Origin: Terriglobia bacterium
GTDB taxonomy: Bacteria; Acidobacteriota; Terriglobia; Terriglobales; Acidobacteriaceae
Assembly: GCA_020073395.1 (NCBI GenBank)
Contig: JAIQFF010000026.1
Span: forward strand, 1-41,518
Direction: 5' to 3'
Length of the DNA stretch: 41,518 nucleotides
Made by a program: the position numbers and the translations under genes
Shown: in pieces, positions 24,187 to 33,070 of the stretch
How the letters are laid out: each line of letters opens with the position of its first letter
Numbering within the stretch: position 1 is the first letter of the stretch
The notes under the pieces: generated by a model
Database searches by the model: none
Told to the model about the DNA's origin: nothing
Seen by the model: the letters and a program-made list of their open reading frames with translations, nothing else

Positions 24187-25251
24187 CTACGAGTACTGCG
24201 TGGCAATCCACTTTCGGTAGCCGCCGCTGGTGACCTCTTTCACCCACTCCTCATGTTGCAAATACCATTCGATGGTCTTGCGAATGCCGGTTTCGAAACT
24301 TTCACGCGGCTTCCATCCCAATTCGCGCTCGATCTTGCGTGCATCGATGGCATAGCGACGGTCGTGTCCGGGGCGGTCCTTCACAAACGCAATCAGCTTT
24401 CGATGGGGCACTGTAGGATCAGCAGGACACGACTGGTCCAGGATCGCACAGATGGTTTCCACGATCTCGATATTTCGTTTCTCGCTGCGCCCACCGATGT
24501 TGTACGTTTCCCCTACTCTGCCTCTGGCCAATACCGTGCATACCCCGTCGCAGTGATCTGAGACGAACACCCAGTCACGCACATTCTGCCCGTCGCCGTA
24601 CACCGGCAATGGCTTGCCGGCGCGGGCGTTCAGAATCACCAGAGGGATCAATTTTTCCGGGAACTGGTAGGGCCCGTAATTATTGGAGCAATTGGTGGTC
24701 AGGGTGGGAAGGCCGTAAGTGTGGTGATAGGCCCGCACCAGGTGGTCCGAACCCGCCTTGGAAGCAGAGTACGGGCTATTAGGCGCGTACGGCGTGGTCT
24801 CGCAAAAAGGCGGATCGCTCGGGCCCAGCGATCCGTACACTTCGTCGGTGGACACGTGAAGAAAGCGGAATGCCTTGCGGTCCGGATCGCCTAGCCCTTC
24901 GCAATAGGCCCGCGCTTCTTCCAGCAGACTGAATGTTCCGAAAACATTGGTGCGAATGAAATCATCCGGCCCATGAATCGAACGATCCACATGGCTCTCG
25001 GCGGCGAAGTGCACGATGGCGCGCGGCTGGTGGAGTTTGAACAATTTGCGCACGAGGTCGCGGTCACACACGTCTCCCTGAGTGAAGGAATATCGCAGAT
25101 CAGAAGTAACCTGGAGCAAGTTGCGTGGATTGCCCGCGTAAGTCAGCTTGTCGAGGTTGACGACCGGAGTTCCTTCCTGCTCGATCCATCGCAGGATGAA
25201 GTTGGAACCGATGAACCCTGATCCTCCGGTCACCAGAATCGTCTTTTCCAT
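24187..25251 (-). CDS. rmlB: dTDP-glucose 4,6-dehydratase
   Basis: The 354-residue enzyme turns dTDP-glucose into dTDP-4-keto-6-deoxyglucose. It has the NAD-binding TGGSGFIGSNF at the N-terminus, HFAAESHVDRSI, VSTDEVYG with the catalytic Asp-Glu pair, PYSASKAGSDH with the Tyr-Lys pair, and NNYGPYQFPEKLIP. The length is typical. It is followed by rmlD; rmlA and rmlC are not in the window, so they must lie elsewhere. A 302-base gap with a repeat separates it from the glycosyltransferase gene, so it could have its own promoter. There is no clear Shine-Dalgarno sequence. Confidence 0.96.
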   Translation of the reverse strand: MEKTILVTGGSGFIGSNFILRWIEQEGTPVVNLDKLTYAGNPRNLLQVTSDLRYSFTQGDVCDRDLVRKLFKLHQPRAIVHFAAESHVDRSIHGPDDFIRTNVFGTFSLLEEARAYCEGLGDPDRKAFRFLHVSTDEVYGSLGPSDPPFCETTPYAPNSPYSASKAGSDHLVRAYHHTYGLPTLTTNCSNNYGPYQFPEKLIPLVILNARAGKPLPVYGDGQNVRDWVFVSDHCDGVCTVLARGRVGETYNIGGRSEKRNIEIVETICAILDQSCPADPTVPHRKLIAFVKDRPGHDRRYAIDARKIERELGWKPRESFETGIRKTIEWYLQHEEWVKEVTSGGYRKWIATQYS

Positions 25252-25391
25252 GGGAGCAGCTCGCGCCGGTTGTGTCGTGGTTAATCGGCGACGCCGCTCT
25301 GATTGTAATCAAGAAAGAGAGCAACTCCCGTGGCGAAATGTTATTCACGTAAGTTCCGGCCCGTGCAGAGCGGCAAAATGCGCGGGGGCAA

Positions 25392-25502
25392 GGCGTCATG
25401 CTGAGCTTGCGAAGCATCTGGCGTGGAGCGGATCCGAACGCGGGCGGCAGCAGCGGCGATCCGCGCAAGATCCTTCGGGCTGAAGTCCTCAGGAATGACG
25501 CC
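25392..25502. repeat. Inverted-repeat element in the rmlB-glycosyltransferase gap
   Basis: The 302-base gap (25252-25553) holds no gene. Its centre carries a 111-base element with ends GGCGTCAT (25392-25399) and ATGACGCC (25495-25502). The arms continue imperfectly with CTGAG/CTCAG and then GAAGCATCT/AGATCCTTC. Sequences of this GTCATTCTGAG-like kind are widespread dispersed repeats in bacterial genomes. It might weaken readthrough from the polysaccharide operon into rmlB. Confidence 0.6.
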
Positions 25503-25553
25503 GCCCCCGGGGTACCCGTCTCAACCCAGACCACCATTGAGGGCGAAAGCAAC

Positions 25554-27983
25554 CTACGCGGCGCGACGGCGATAACCAGTTGCCCGCGCCGGAGCGGCAG
25601 GTTTGGGCAAGTTCTTCTCCGTAGCCAGTTCCAAATATCTGCTTCCAATCTCTTGCGCCACCCGTCCCCACAAATAGTGCTCCCACACTCTCTCCCTGGC
25701 CCTGCTGGCGGCAGCCTTCCTGATTTCTGGCTCGGAGATCAGCAACCGCAGCATGCGTTCCAGGTCATTGCGATCGCCATGCCGAAAAGTAAAGCCCGCA
25801 TCCTCGACCACTTCGCAGTTTTCAGAAACATCGCTGGCCAGCACGCAAACGCCTGCTCCCATGGCGTCAAGCAAGGCTAGGGAGAGGCCTTCCATATCAG
25901 AGGGCAACACAAATAGCATGGCATTGGTGAGCAATTCATCCAAGGCTTCGCCGGACACCCAGTCCAGAACGCGGACCCGATCGCTCTGATGCTCTCGCAA
26001 TTGCTTCACGTACGTGTCCGAATGGCTCGACCCGCCTGCGAGTACGAGCTTTACCGGAGTGTCCATCTGTTCGTAGGCCTGAATCAGTAGGGCGCAATTC
26101 TTCTCCGGAGAAAAGCGGCCGAGAAACAGGATGTAAGCGCCCGACTCGAGACCCCATTCGCGCAGCCGACCGGCCGCGCGCCGCTGCCGCAACGAAGTCC
26201 CGTTCGGCACGTACACAGGTTCCGCGCCATAGTGCGAGCGGTAATACTCTTGTAGAGTCCGCGACACAACCATGGTCAGGTCGGGAAGTCTGACGGCTGC
26301 GCGCTCCCCCAGCCGCAGAATGGCGGACGCCACGTGGCCCCACTTGCGGCGTTGCCAATCCAGCCCCTGCACGGTGACCACAGTCTTCTTTCCGAACCAG
26401 CGTGGCAGGAAGGAAAATAGTGCCGGCCCCAGGCATTGATAGTGCACGATGTCACAGTCGCTGAACAAGGCATGGACAGTGCTGAGAAGGGTGTGGACCA
26501 ACGTTTCCAGGTGTTTGGAGCGAATGGTGGGCAGCCGGACCAGGCGCATCCCGTGGTGCGCCGCTTGCGCTGGACTGAAGTAAGTCCGACAGTACACGGT
26601 GACGTCGTGTCCCATCTCGGCCAGGCGCTGACCAATCTCCTCGTAGTAAGTTTCTACTCCGCTGTATTTCGAAATCACACCGCGGCCGCCGATAAATGCG
26701 ACCCGCAACCCTGGCTTCGCGACCGGCTTCAGACCTCGACCGTCCATTTTTATTGGACGTGGCGCAAGTTGCTCATACAAGCTCGTCATGGCAACGTAGT
26801 GACCCTCGGGTGAGTGCTGGCTTGCCACGAGAGCGCGCCCGGCGGCGCCCATCTGCGCCGCCAGTTCAGGCCGGTCGATCAGAAACGAGATCGCCGCCGT
26901 CAGTTGCATCACATCACCCGCCTGGAACAGGACGCCGGTTTCACCCTCATGCACCAGTTCCCTTCTCGAACCCAGGTCCGAGGCGACGACCGCGCGTCCC
27001 CACGCGTAGGATTCCAGAATGGTCTTGCCCAGAGTCTCGTAAGCCCGCGAAGGCAGGACCGTGAAGCGCGAGGAGGAGATGAGCCGGTTGAGTTGAGGCC
27101 CCGCGACCCGCCCCAGAAATTCAACGTTTGCCAGATCCAGATCTGTCGCTAACCGCTCGAGTTCAGCCCGCTGCGGTCCTTCACCCACAACCTGCAGGAA
27201 GACGGCGGGAAGATGCTGCATGGCACGCAGGAGATCGGTCAGTCCTTTTTCCGCTGAGAGCCGGCCGAAATAGAGGATCGGCGCGTCCGGCGATGGGTTA
27301 GAAACCGTCTGCGCCGGCAAGTTCTGGAAGTGTGGGAGCACGTCAATCCTTCCAGCGTCCCATCCGTTTTCCACCAGTTTCGTCTTTACAAACCGGCTGG
27401 GCACGAGAAAGCGATCCACGCAGCTCTCATAGCTCCGCAGCCACTTATGCAGGTAGGCCTCCGCCGCCAGCACCAGCGCAGCACCAGGAGGCCCTGCATA
27501 ACAGCCTTCGGTTACGACATGCCAGAACTTTCCTCCATGGCAACGCTCACAGGCATGGCCCTGCGCCACCATGTTGTAGCTGGGACAAAGCAGTTTGAAG
27601 TCGTTCAGGTGATAGACCACGGGAACTCCCTGCGCTTTGAGTTCCCACAGGATCGAGGGTGAAAGATGGTGATAAATGTTGCGCAGGTGGGCGACGTCGG
27701 GCCGAAAAGCCTGGACCATGTCGCGCAATTTCTCCCGCGCCTGGCGCGAATAAAGCGCGTGCGCCGCCTGCCGGGCGCCGCCCAGTGGACCTGGCCTGGC
27801 GCCTTTGAAATCAATGGCGGGAACGAAGTGCTGGTCATATTTCGTCGCTTCACCGCGCGGGTCCGCCATGGAAAACAATGCGGCCTCGTGTCCGCGCGCC
27901 CGCATCAGTTCCATCAGTTCGAAGAGGTAAACCTCAGTGCCGCTGAAGGCAAAGTTATATTTGTTGCAGTACAGGATTCTCAT
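25554..27983 (-). CDS. Double GT4 glycosyltransferase (two fused GT-B enzymes)
   Basis: The 809-residue protein holds two full GT4-type glycosyltransferases in tandem. The first (1 to about 415) begins MRILYCNKYNFAFSGTEVY and has LYFGRLSAEKGL and a C-terminal donor site with LPSRAYETLGKTILES. A short linker leads to a second start-like segment at about residue 425 (LRVAFIGGRGVISKYSGVE), followed by VQGLDW, LFLGRFSPEKN and LPSDMEGLSLALLDAMG. It should add two sugars from nucleotide donors on the cytoplasmic side of the membrane. The start has AAGGAAAGG upstream and overlaps the preceding gene by 29 bases. Confidence 0.9.
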   Translation of the reverse strand: MRILYCNKYNFAFSGTEVYLFELMELMRARGHEAALFSMADPRGEATKYDQHFVPAIDFKGARPGPLGGARQAAHALYSRQAREKLRDMVQAFRPDVAHLRNIYHHLSPSILWELKAQGVPVVYHLNDFKLLCPSYNMVAQGHACERCHGGKFWHVVTEGCYAGPPGAALVLAAEAYLHKWLRSYESCVDRFLVPSRFVKTKLVENGWDAGRIDVLPHFQNLPAQTVSNPSPDAPILYFGRLSAEKGLTDLLRAMQHLPAVFLQVVGEGPQRAELERLATDLDLANVEFLGRVAGPQLNRLISSSRFTVLPSRAYETLGKTILESYAWGRAVVASDLGSRRELVHEGETGVLFQAGDVMQLTAAISFLIDRPELAAQMGAAGRALVASQHSPEGHYVAMTSLYEQLAPRPIKMDGRGLKPVAKPGLRVAFIGGRGVISKYSGVETYYEEIGQRLAEMGHDVTVYCRTYFSPAQAAHHGMRLVRLPTIRSKHLETLVHTLLSTVHALFSDCDIVHYQCLGPALFSFLPRWFGKKTVVTVQGLDWQRRKWGHVASAILRLGERAAVRLPDLTMVVSRTLQEYYRSHYGAEPVYVPNGTSLRQRRAAGRLREWGLESGAYILFLGRFSPEKNCALLIQAYEQMDTPVKLVLAGGSSHSDTYVKQLREHQSDRVRVLDWVSGEALDELLTNAMLFVLPSDMEGLSLALLDAMGAGVCVLASDVSENCEVVEDAGFTFRHGDRNDLERMLRLLISEPEIRKAAASRARERVWEHYLWGRVAQEIGSRYLELATEKNLPKPAAPARATGYRRRAA

Positions 27984-29205
27984 GTGCGTCGTGCCTTTCC
28001 TTTCTGGTGATGCGGAAGACCAGCAGCTCTGCCAGAGCAGCCAGGTTCTTCTCCCGGTCGAAGTGCTCCAGCACGTGTTGACGAGCGGCGCGGCGCAACC
28101 GCGGCAGCGTCGTTGGTGAGTTACGAATGATTTCGATTTGGGTTACAAAGTCTTCCAGCGAACCGGCGTGATACAGAAAGCCGGTTTCACCATGCTTCAC
28201 CAGCTCGGGGATTCCGGTGATCGCGGGTGCAAGCACGGTGGTGCAGTGCGCCATCGCCTCCATCAGCACCAGGGGAATGCCCTCGCTGCGACTGGTGAGG
28301 ACGACCAGGTCGCACAACCTGTAGCAGGCATCGAGTTCCTGCCGGCAAAGATGGCCCAGAAGTTTCACTTGCGCCTCGAGCCCGAGGTTTCGAATCAGGT
28401 GTTCGAGCCAGGGACGCTGTGGCCCTTCACCCGCGATTAGGCAGAGAAAATCGGTGCCCAAACTCTTCAGCTCGTGACAGGCGTGTAACAGGAAAGCATG
28501 GTCTTTCACCGGGTGCAGCCTGCCCACCGCCAGCATCGTCAAGCGGGGCAGTTCCCGGTCGGGTCGCGCAGCCCCAGTGGGGGTGCAAGCCAAGTCCACT
28601 CCCAGGCGTCGCACCATGATTTTTCCCGGCTCGACGCCGGGGTAGTGCTCCAGAAGAAAGTCGCGGTTGAATTCCGAAACGGTTACACAGAACGCGCAGC
28701 ATTTCAGCTTGGTATCCAGGTAGACGCCGTGCAGCAACAGATCGGAACCATGCAGCGTCAAGCTGTAGTCAATGGAGAGCAGGCGGGCCGCAACCATGGC
28801 GACCCAGGACCCAAAATATCCGTGGTGCACATGGATGTGCTGCACTCCGCGTCCTTGCAGCTTTAGCGCGTAGCAAGCTCCCAGGAGCGTATGCAGCAGA
28901 GTGCGTGCCCGCCGCGCGGGCGGTTCGCCCCCTTGCAGCAGCACGCGAGAGAGAATGTTCGCCAGCGCAGTGCATCGGCGCAGGCAGAGCCAGGCCCCGC
29001 GCATAAGAAGTAAAAGACCGAGCGGTTGCAGATACAAGGTTTCGGCTGCAAGCGATTGCAGCTGGTCTTCCTGCATCGCGTCAGTGCGACGGGCACTGCA
29101 TGGGATTACTTGCACTCCCCGCCGTCGCAGTTCTCCGATTTCCTCGAACACATAGGGTTCAACCGGAGAAGGAAACTGGTTGGCGAGATAAGCGACTGTA
29201 GGCAC
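27955..29205 (-). CDS. GT4 family glycosyltransferase, colanic-acid WcaL-like
   Basis: The 416-residue protein is a GT-B, GT4 enzyme. Signs are the N-terminal PTVAYLANQFPSPVEPYV, HVHHGYFGSWVA, VGRLHPVKD (the donor-side start) and TSRSEGIPLVLMEAMA (the EX7E-like donor site). It resembles WcaL-type transferases of exopolysaccharide loci. The open frame starts with TTG at 29220, but GTG at 29205 lies one base after the flippase stop and leads straight into the first beta strand, so I chose GTG. It acts at the cytoplasmic face of the inner membrane. Acceptor and sugar are unknown. Confidence 0.88.
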   Translation of the reverse strand: MPTVAYLANQFPSPVEPYVFEEIGELRRRGVQVIPCSARRTDAMQEDQLQSLAAETLYLQPLGLLLLMRGAWLCLRRCTALANILSRVLLQGGEPPARRARTLLHTLLGACYALKLQGRGVQHIHVHHGYFGSWVAMVAARLLSIDYSLTLHGSDLLLHGVYLDTKLKCCAFCVTVSEFNRDFLLEHYPGVEPGKIMVRRLGVDLACTPTGAARPDRELPRLTMLAVGRLHPVKDHAFLLHACHELKSLGTDFLCLIAGEGPQRPWLEHLIRNLGLEAQVKLLGHLCRQELDACYRLCDLVVLTSRSEGIPLVLMEAMAHCTTVLAPAITGIPELVKHGETGFLYHAGSLEDFVTQIEIIRNSPTTLPRLRRAARQHVLEHFDREKNLAALAELLVFRITRKERHDAHENPVLQQI

Positions 29206-29206
29206 T

Positions 29207-30580
29207 TCAGGCGAGGACAAACAGCCCTGTGAGGAAAACTGCGAACCAGGGCAGGGTCCGGCGATAGGAGATCACTACCACCCTCGCCAGACCCGCGTGG
29301 ATGAGGAAGTAGGCAACGCATGCCAGCAGCTCGGCCCATCCATATCCTGCGATTCCCAGGCGAGGAAGCAGCAGGTGCGTTCCTACGCCCAGCAGGGCTA
29401 CGTGAGTCATGTACGACCACATAACCGTCCACTGCCGTCCCAATACGAACAGCGCGGACGCTTGCAGGTTGTAAACAGAGTTAGCCAGGACGCCGGCGGC
29501 CACGAAGGGATACACCGTCAGGCTCGGCATCCATCTCGCGCCCATGACATGCCGGACGGCGAATGGTCCGGCCAACGCGAACCCGCACAGCAGAGGCCCC
29601 AGGGTGATGATCTGCAGCCCTATAGCACGCTCGAGGGTTGTACGGAATTCCGCGCGCTGGTGCTGAAGTCGCGACAGGGCCGCGATCGCCATCCGGCCAG
29701 CAGCCAGCCGGATTGTACCCAGCGCCTCCGCGATACGCAGCGCCAGGGCCACGTAGGCCACTCCCTCGGCGCCGGCGAATCGCCCTACCAGCAGGGGATT
29801 GATCAGGGTCCGCAACTGCCAGGTCCGCAGGGACGCAGTCAATCCGATTCCGAAGGCGAGCATTTCGCGTGCCTGACCTGATTCGAATTGCGGACGTGGA
29901 AACATCTGGGCGGACACCCAGGCTGCAATCAGCACATAGATCTGTGCGGTCATTTGCCCAAACACAGGGGCCCAGACTCCCAAGCCGCTCCAGGCCAGCA
30001 GCGCCGCCGTCAGAAGCCCCAGGAACTGTCCACCCAACTCAATCCCGGCAACCCTGCCGAAGTCCAGCTTGCGCTCCAGTTTCGCAATGGGAACGCCGCT
30101 CAGCCCGGTAAGAGGAACGGTGAGAAGCAGCACCAGGTAGGGCAAGATAAATTCGTGACTGCCGTACCAGCGTATGAGTAGCGGCGCGAGGGTCACACCT
30201 GCCAGTACCAACCCCGTGGATATGCCGAAGATCAGGGTGGAAGCAATGTCGTAGGTTCTCTTTTCGGGCTCTCGGTCACTCCGAACGAGGTAGGTGTCCA
30301 GTCCGACCCGCGCCAGCGTGGACAGAAAGGCCGCCAGCCCGATGGCGGTGACGAACACTCCGTAGTTGTGAGGGCCGATCCATCGGGTCATGACCAGCAT
30401 GTTTCCCAGGCTGACGAACACGCCCAGGCCATACCGGGCCGCCAAGTACGCGCCCCCGCGAACCGTCTGCGAGGAAACATCCGCTACTGAGAGTTTTCCC
30501 GCGAACACTTCATTCCCGGGCGCGGGTGTAGCGCACGCTGCGAGTGGACTTAGGACGTGCGGATCAGTTGAGGAGGGCAT
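29207..30580 (-). CDS. Oligosaccharide flippase, Wzx-like (MOP superfamily)
   Basis: The 457-residue protein has about 12 to 14 membrane helices of the polysaccharide biosynthesis/MATE-like exporter fold. An example is GVFVTAIGLAAFLSTLARVG, followed by DTYLVRSDREPEKR, a typical Wzx loop. It would flip undecaprenyl-linked repeat units to the periplasm. It overlaps the upstream polymerase gene by 17 bases. The Wzy and sugar-transferase neighbours support a Wzx/Wzy-dependent pathway. The first 30 residues are polar and may be poorly conserved, so a later start is possible. Confidence 0.88.
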   Translation of the reverse strand: MPSSTDPHVLSPLAACATPAPGNEVFAGKLSVADVSSQTVRGGAYLAARYGLGVFVSLGNMLVMTRWIGPHNYGVFVTAIGLAAFLSTLARVGLDTYLVRSDREPEKRTYDIASTLIFGISTGLVLAGVTLAPLLIRWYGSHEFILPYLVLLLTVPLTGLSGVPIAKLERKLDFGRVAGIELGGQFLGLLTAALLAWSGLGVWAPVFGQMTAQIYVLIAAWVSAQMFPRPQFESGQAREMLAFGIGLTASLRTWQLRTLINPLLVGRFAGAEGVAYVALALRIAEALGTIRLAAGRMAIAALSRLQHQRAEFRTTLERAIGLQIITLGPLLCGFALAGPFAVRHVMGARWMPSLTVYPFVAAGVLANSVYNLQASALFVLGRQWTVMWSYMTHVALLGVGTHLLLPRLGIAGYGWAELLACVAYFLIHAGLARVVVISYRRTLPWFAVFLTGLFVLA

Positions 30581-31913
30581 GCGAATGGGCGTCTGCCTGG
30601 CGATTCTGCGCCGCCAGGATGCCCGCGATCGTGAACACGAGTCCGTTCACAAACTGGTAGTTCATCACCACGAAACTGCCGTTAAACAGATACACCGCCA
30701 CCAGGACGGGCCAGAATGAACGGAACTGCTCATCCAGAAAGGTCCCGTCGCGGGCGGCGGTGTGAGGATGCCGCCTTCCACCCACCCGAAACAGCTCAAC
30801 CACAATCCGCAGATACAAAAGCAGCCCCACCAGACCGTGCTGCACCGCAATCTCCAGGTAGGTGTTGTGGAAGAAGAAAGCCGACTGGTGAAAGTCGTGG
30901 ACCCGCTTCGCCAGTTCGGGTTGCAGTTCGCTCGAACCCCAACCCGTGAGCGGTTTCTCCAGAAACATTTCCAGGCCGGTCTGGTACATCACGACCCGGA
31001 ATTCAACCGGGCTGCGCTCTTCCAGACGGTCGAAGAAAGAAGTATTGGTGTCTTCGAAACTGAGAACGGTCAGCAATCCCACCCCTCCGGCCAAAATCAA
31101 ACCCAGGCAGGCCCGGCGCACCCGCTTGCTGGAAGAAAAAAAGATCAAGGCGGGGACGCATCCGGCAAAGGACAACCATACTGCCCTCGTTTGGGTCGCC
31201 AGAACCGCCAGCGGCACTGCAATCAGCAACAATACGGCCAATAATCCTTTCAACCGCCCGCGGCGAAATGAGTCCATAGCGATCAGCCCCAGCAGGTTCA
31301 AGGTGACACCATTGGCCACAGCCTGCAGAAAGGGTCCTCGAGCGCGATCGGCGTGAATGCCAAGACTCTCGTCTAGGATGTAGCGCGGAAAGATCAGCCC
31401 TTTGGCCCCGCAAAGAAATAAGATTGCGATGGCACTCAAATGGCCCAGGACGACCAACGCGAATGTCTCTAGCTGGCGAAGGGAGGCCGCGTCGTCGAAG
31501 ACCGATCCTGCCAGGTGATAGAGCGCGAATGGCACGAGCCACTTGGCGGCAAACACGCTCCAACTCTGGGCGTCATACGACTGGGCCAGGAGGCTGCCCA
31601 GCGCCAGCAACAGCAAACCGGCCATGGGCCACATGGCCGGAGCGGCGATGGTTGGCCGCCGGCGCAGCACCAGCACCCGCAGCAGCGCGACGAACACCAG
31701 AAGCAGAAAGGCAATGCGGTCCACCCAGCAAAACCGCGTATCCGGAGGACGGAAGAGCATTACTGTAAGGGTTGCCAGGAACAACATCGCGGGCGCCGCC
31801 ATCAGTGCATGCAGCGGGCGGAATGCGGTGACCACCGTCCAGTGGGCCAGGGCGGGGACCGAATTTCGCAACGTAATCTGTCCGGTAGAGGCCAACCTAG
31901 GCACCGCTTCCAT
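30564..31913 (-). CDS. O-antigen polymerase/ligase family protein (Wzy-like)
   Basis: The 449-residue protein is a multi-helix membrane protein with the Wzy_C (PF04932) pattern. The periplasmic loop ends in LTGWGSSELQPELAKR, and FFFHNTYLEIAVQHGLVG is the conserved HNxxLE segment. It would join repeat units in the periplasm. It overlaps both neighbours by about 17 bases, which indicates a tight operon. Polymerase and ligase cannot be told apart by eye; the presence of Wzx, a Wzz-like protein and a Wza-like protein favours polymerase. Confidence 0.87.
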   Translation of the reverse strand: MEAVPRLASTGQITLRNSVPALAHWTVVTAFRPLHALMAAPAMLFLATLTVMLFRPPDTRFCWVDRIAFLLLVFVALLRVLVLRRRPTIAAPAMWPMAGLLLLALGSLLAQSYDAQSWSVFAAKWLVPFALYHLAGSVFDDAASLRQLETFALVVLGHLSAIAILFLCGAKGLIFPRYILDESLGIHADRARGPFLQAVANGVTLNLLGLIAMDSFRRGRLKGLLAVLLLIAVPLAVLATQTRAVWLSFAGCVPALIFFSSSKRVRRACLGLILAGGVGLLTVLSFEDTNTSFFDRLEERSPVEFRVVMYQTGLEMFLEKPLTGWGSSELQPELAKRVHDFHQSAFFFHNTYLEIAVQHGLVGLLLYLRIVVELFRVGGRRHPHTAARDGTFLDEQFRSFWPVLVAVYLFNGSFVVMNYQFVNGLVFTIAGILAAQNRQADAHSHALLN

Positions 31914-33069
31914 GCAGGATCACGAACATCGTCTTCCACAGAATCCAGAGGTCCATGCCCAGACTCCAGTGCTCGATGTATTCCAGGTCGAGCGCCATGT
32001 TCCGCTGAAACGATGGGTCGCGCCGGGCAGTGACTTGCCACAGCCCCGTGATCCCCGGGGTCACGTCGAGGCACCGCAGATGTTCCAGTCGGTAGTGCTC
32101 GAAGTCGTCGACAGGATGCGGCCTGGGGCCGACCAGGCTCATCTCGCCTCGCAACACGTTCCACAATTGCGGCAGTTCGTCCAGGCTATAGCGCCGCAGA
32201 AACTGGCCCACGCGCGTGATGCGAGGATCGGCGGCAATCTTGAAGCACGGGCCATAACGCTCGTTGTCCGCGCCGAGCCCGTCCTTCAACTGATCCGCAT
32301 CGGAGACCATGGTGCGAAATTTGTAACAGATAAATCTTCTGCCCTTGAGTCCCACTCGTTTGGCCTGGTACAGAACTTGCCCGGGCGACGCCACCTTGAT
32401 CAACACGGCGACCGTTGCTAGCAGTGGCGCTGCCAAGAGCAGAGCAACGGCAGAGAACGTGATATCGAGCACACGTTTCCAGAACAGGCCTGACGTCGGG
32501 GCTTTCTCCTCGTGCAGCGTCAGTACGGGCACGTCCCCGAAATACTGGAACGCCATGTGACCCGGCTCATGCTCCCGCCGCTGGGCCTGTTCGCAGTCAC
32601 AGTCATACAGATCAGGGATGACCCGGATGTTGAGCCGGTTTCGCCGAGCTTCACGGACCACCCATTTCGCCAGGTCACGGCGGTCCGGAATCGCCAGGAT
32701 GACTTCGTCCACGAATTCGCTGCGGGCGATCCGGGTAAGGTGTTCAACTCGCCCGAGCACATCGCCGCCAACCATGTCGATTTCGTCCAGGAAGCCCACC
32801 ACGGTTCGGCCGTCGATCTGGTCCCGTTGCAGGATTGCGGCCAGCTTGCGTCCCGTCGGCCCTGCTCCGACGATCAGTACATTCCGCCCCTGCCCTCGCT
32901 CCATGCGGCCGGTCGCGGCCCGCCGCTGCCAGCCGCTCCAGTCGAACCCGGAGGTAGGAGCTGGCACGGCTCCGTCCCATGTGAGCGACTGCGGCTTTTT
33001 TGCCGGAACGGGGCGAGGCGGAGACGGGCGGTGAAAGCCTTCGGGATTGAATCCGGCGGGAAAGGACAC
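31897..33069 (-). CDS. Undecaprenyl-phosphate sugar phosphotransferase (WbaP/PssY-like), no N-terminal membrane bundle
   Basis: This enzyme would start repeat-unit assembly by moving a hexose-1-phosphate to undecaprenyl phosphate. A Rossmann-like domain (NVLIVGAGPTGRKLA) comes first. Then there is one membrane segment (TFSAVALLLAAPLLATVAVL) and the catalytic bacterial sugar transferase domain with CYKFRTM, SLDELPQLWNVLRGEMSLVG, PGITGLWQV and WSLGMDLWILWKT. Family members usually have four extra N-terminal helices; here there is only a Pro-rich lead. The open frame reaches a TTG at 33132 inside the upxY-like gene. I chose GTG at 33069, one base after that gene's stop, with GGAG at about 33079. 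That gives 390 residues. Confidence 0.88.
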   Translation of the reverse strand: MSFPAGFNPEGFHRPSPPRPVPAKKPQSLTWDGAVPAPTSGFDWSGWQRRAATGRMERGQGRNVLIVGAGPTGRKLAAILQRDQIDGRTVVGFLDEIDMVGGDVLGRVEHLTRIARSEFVDEVILAIPDRRDLAKWVVREARRNRLNIRVIPDLYDCDCEQAQRREHEPGHMAFQYFGDVPVLTLHEEKAPTSGLFWKRVLDITFSAVALLLAAPLLATVAVLIKVASPGQVLYQAKRVGLKGRRFICYKFRTMVSDADQLKDGLGADNERYGPCFKIAADPRITRVGQFLRRYSLDELPQLWNVLRGEMSLVGPRPHPVDDFEHYRLEHLRCLDVTPGITGLWQVTARRDPSFQRNMALDLEYIEHWSLGMDLWILWKTMFVILHGSGA

Positions 33070-33070
33070 T

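Noticed and set aside
23377-24561. Antisense open frame of 394 codons across rmlD and rmlB
   Set aside because: Both rml genes have full conserved motifs on the other strand, and the frame crosses their boundary.
31543-32421. Antisense open frame of 292 codons across the Wzy-like and sugar transferase genes
   Set aside because: It is opposite conserved catalytic motifs and has no recognisable domain or ribosome site.
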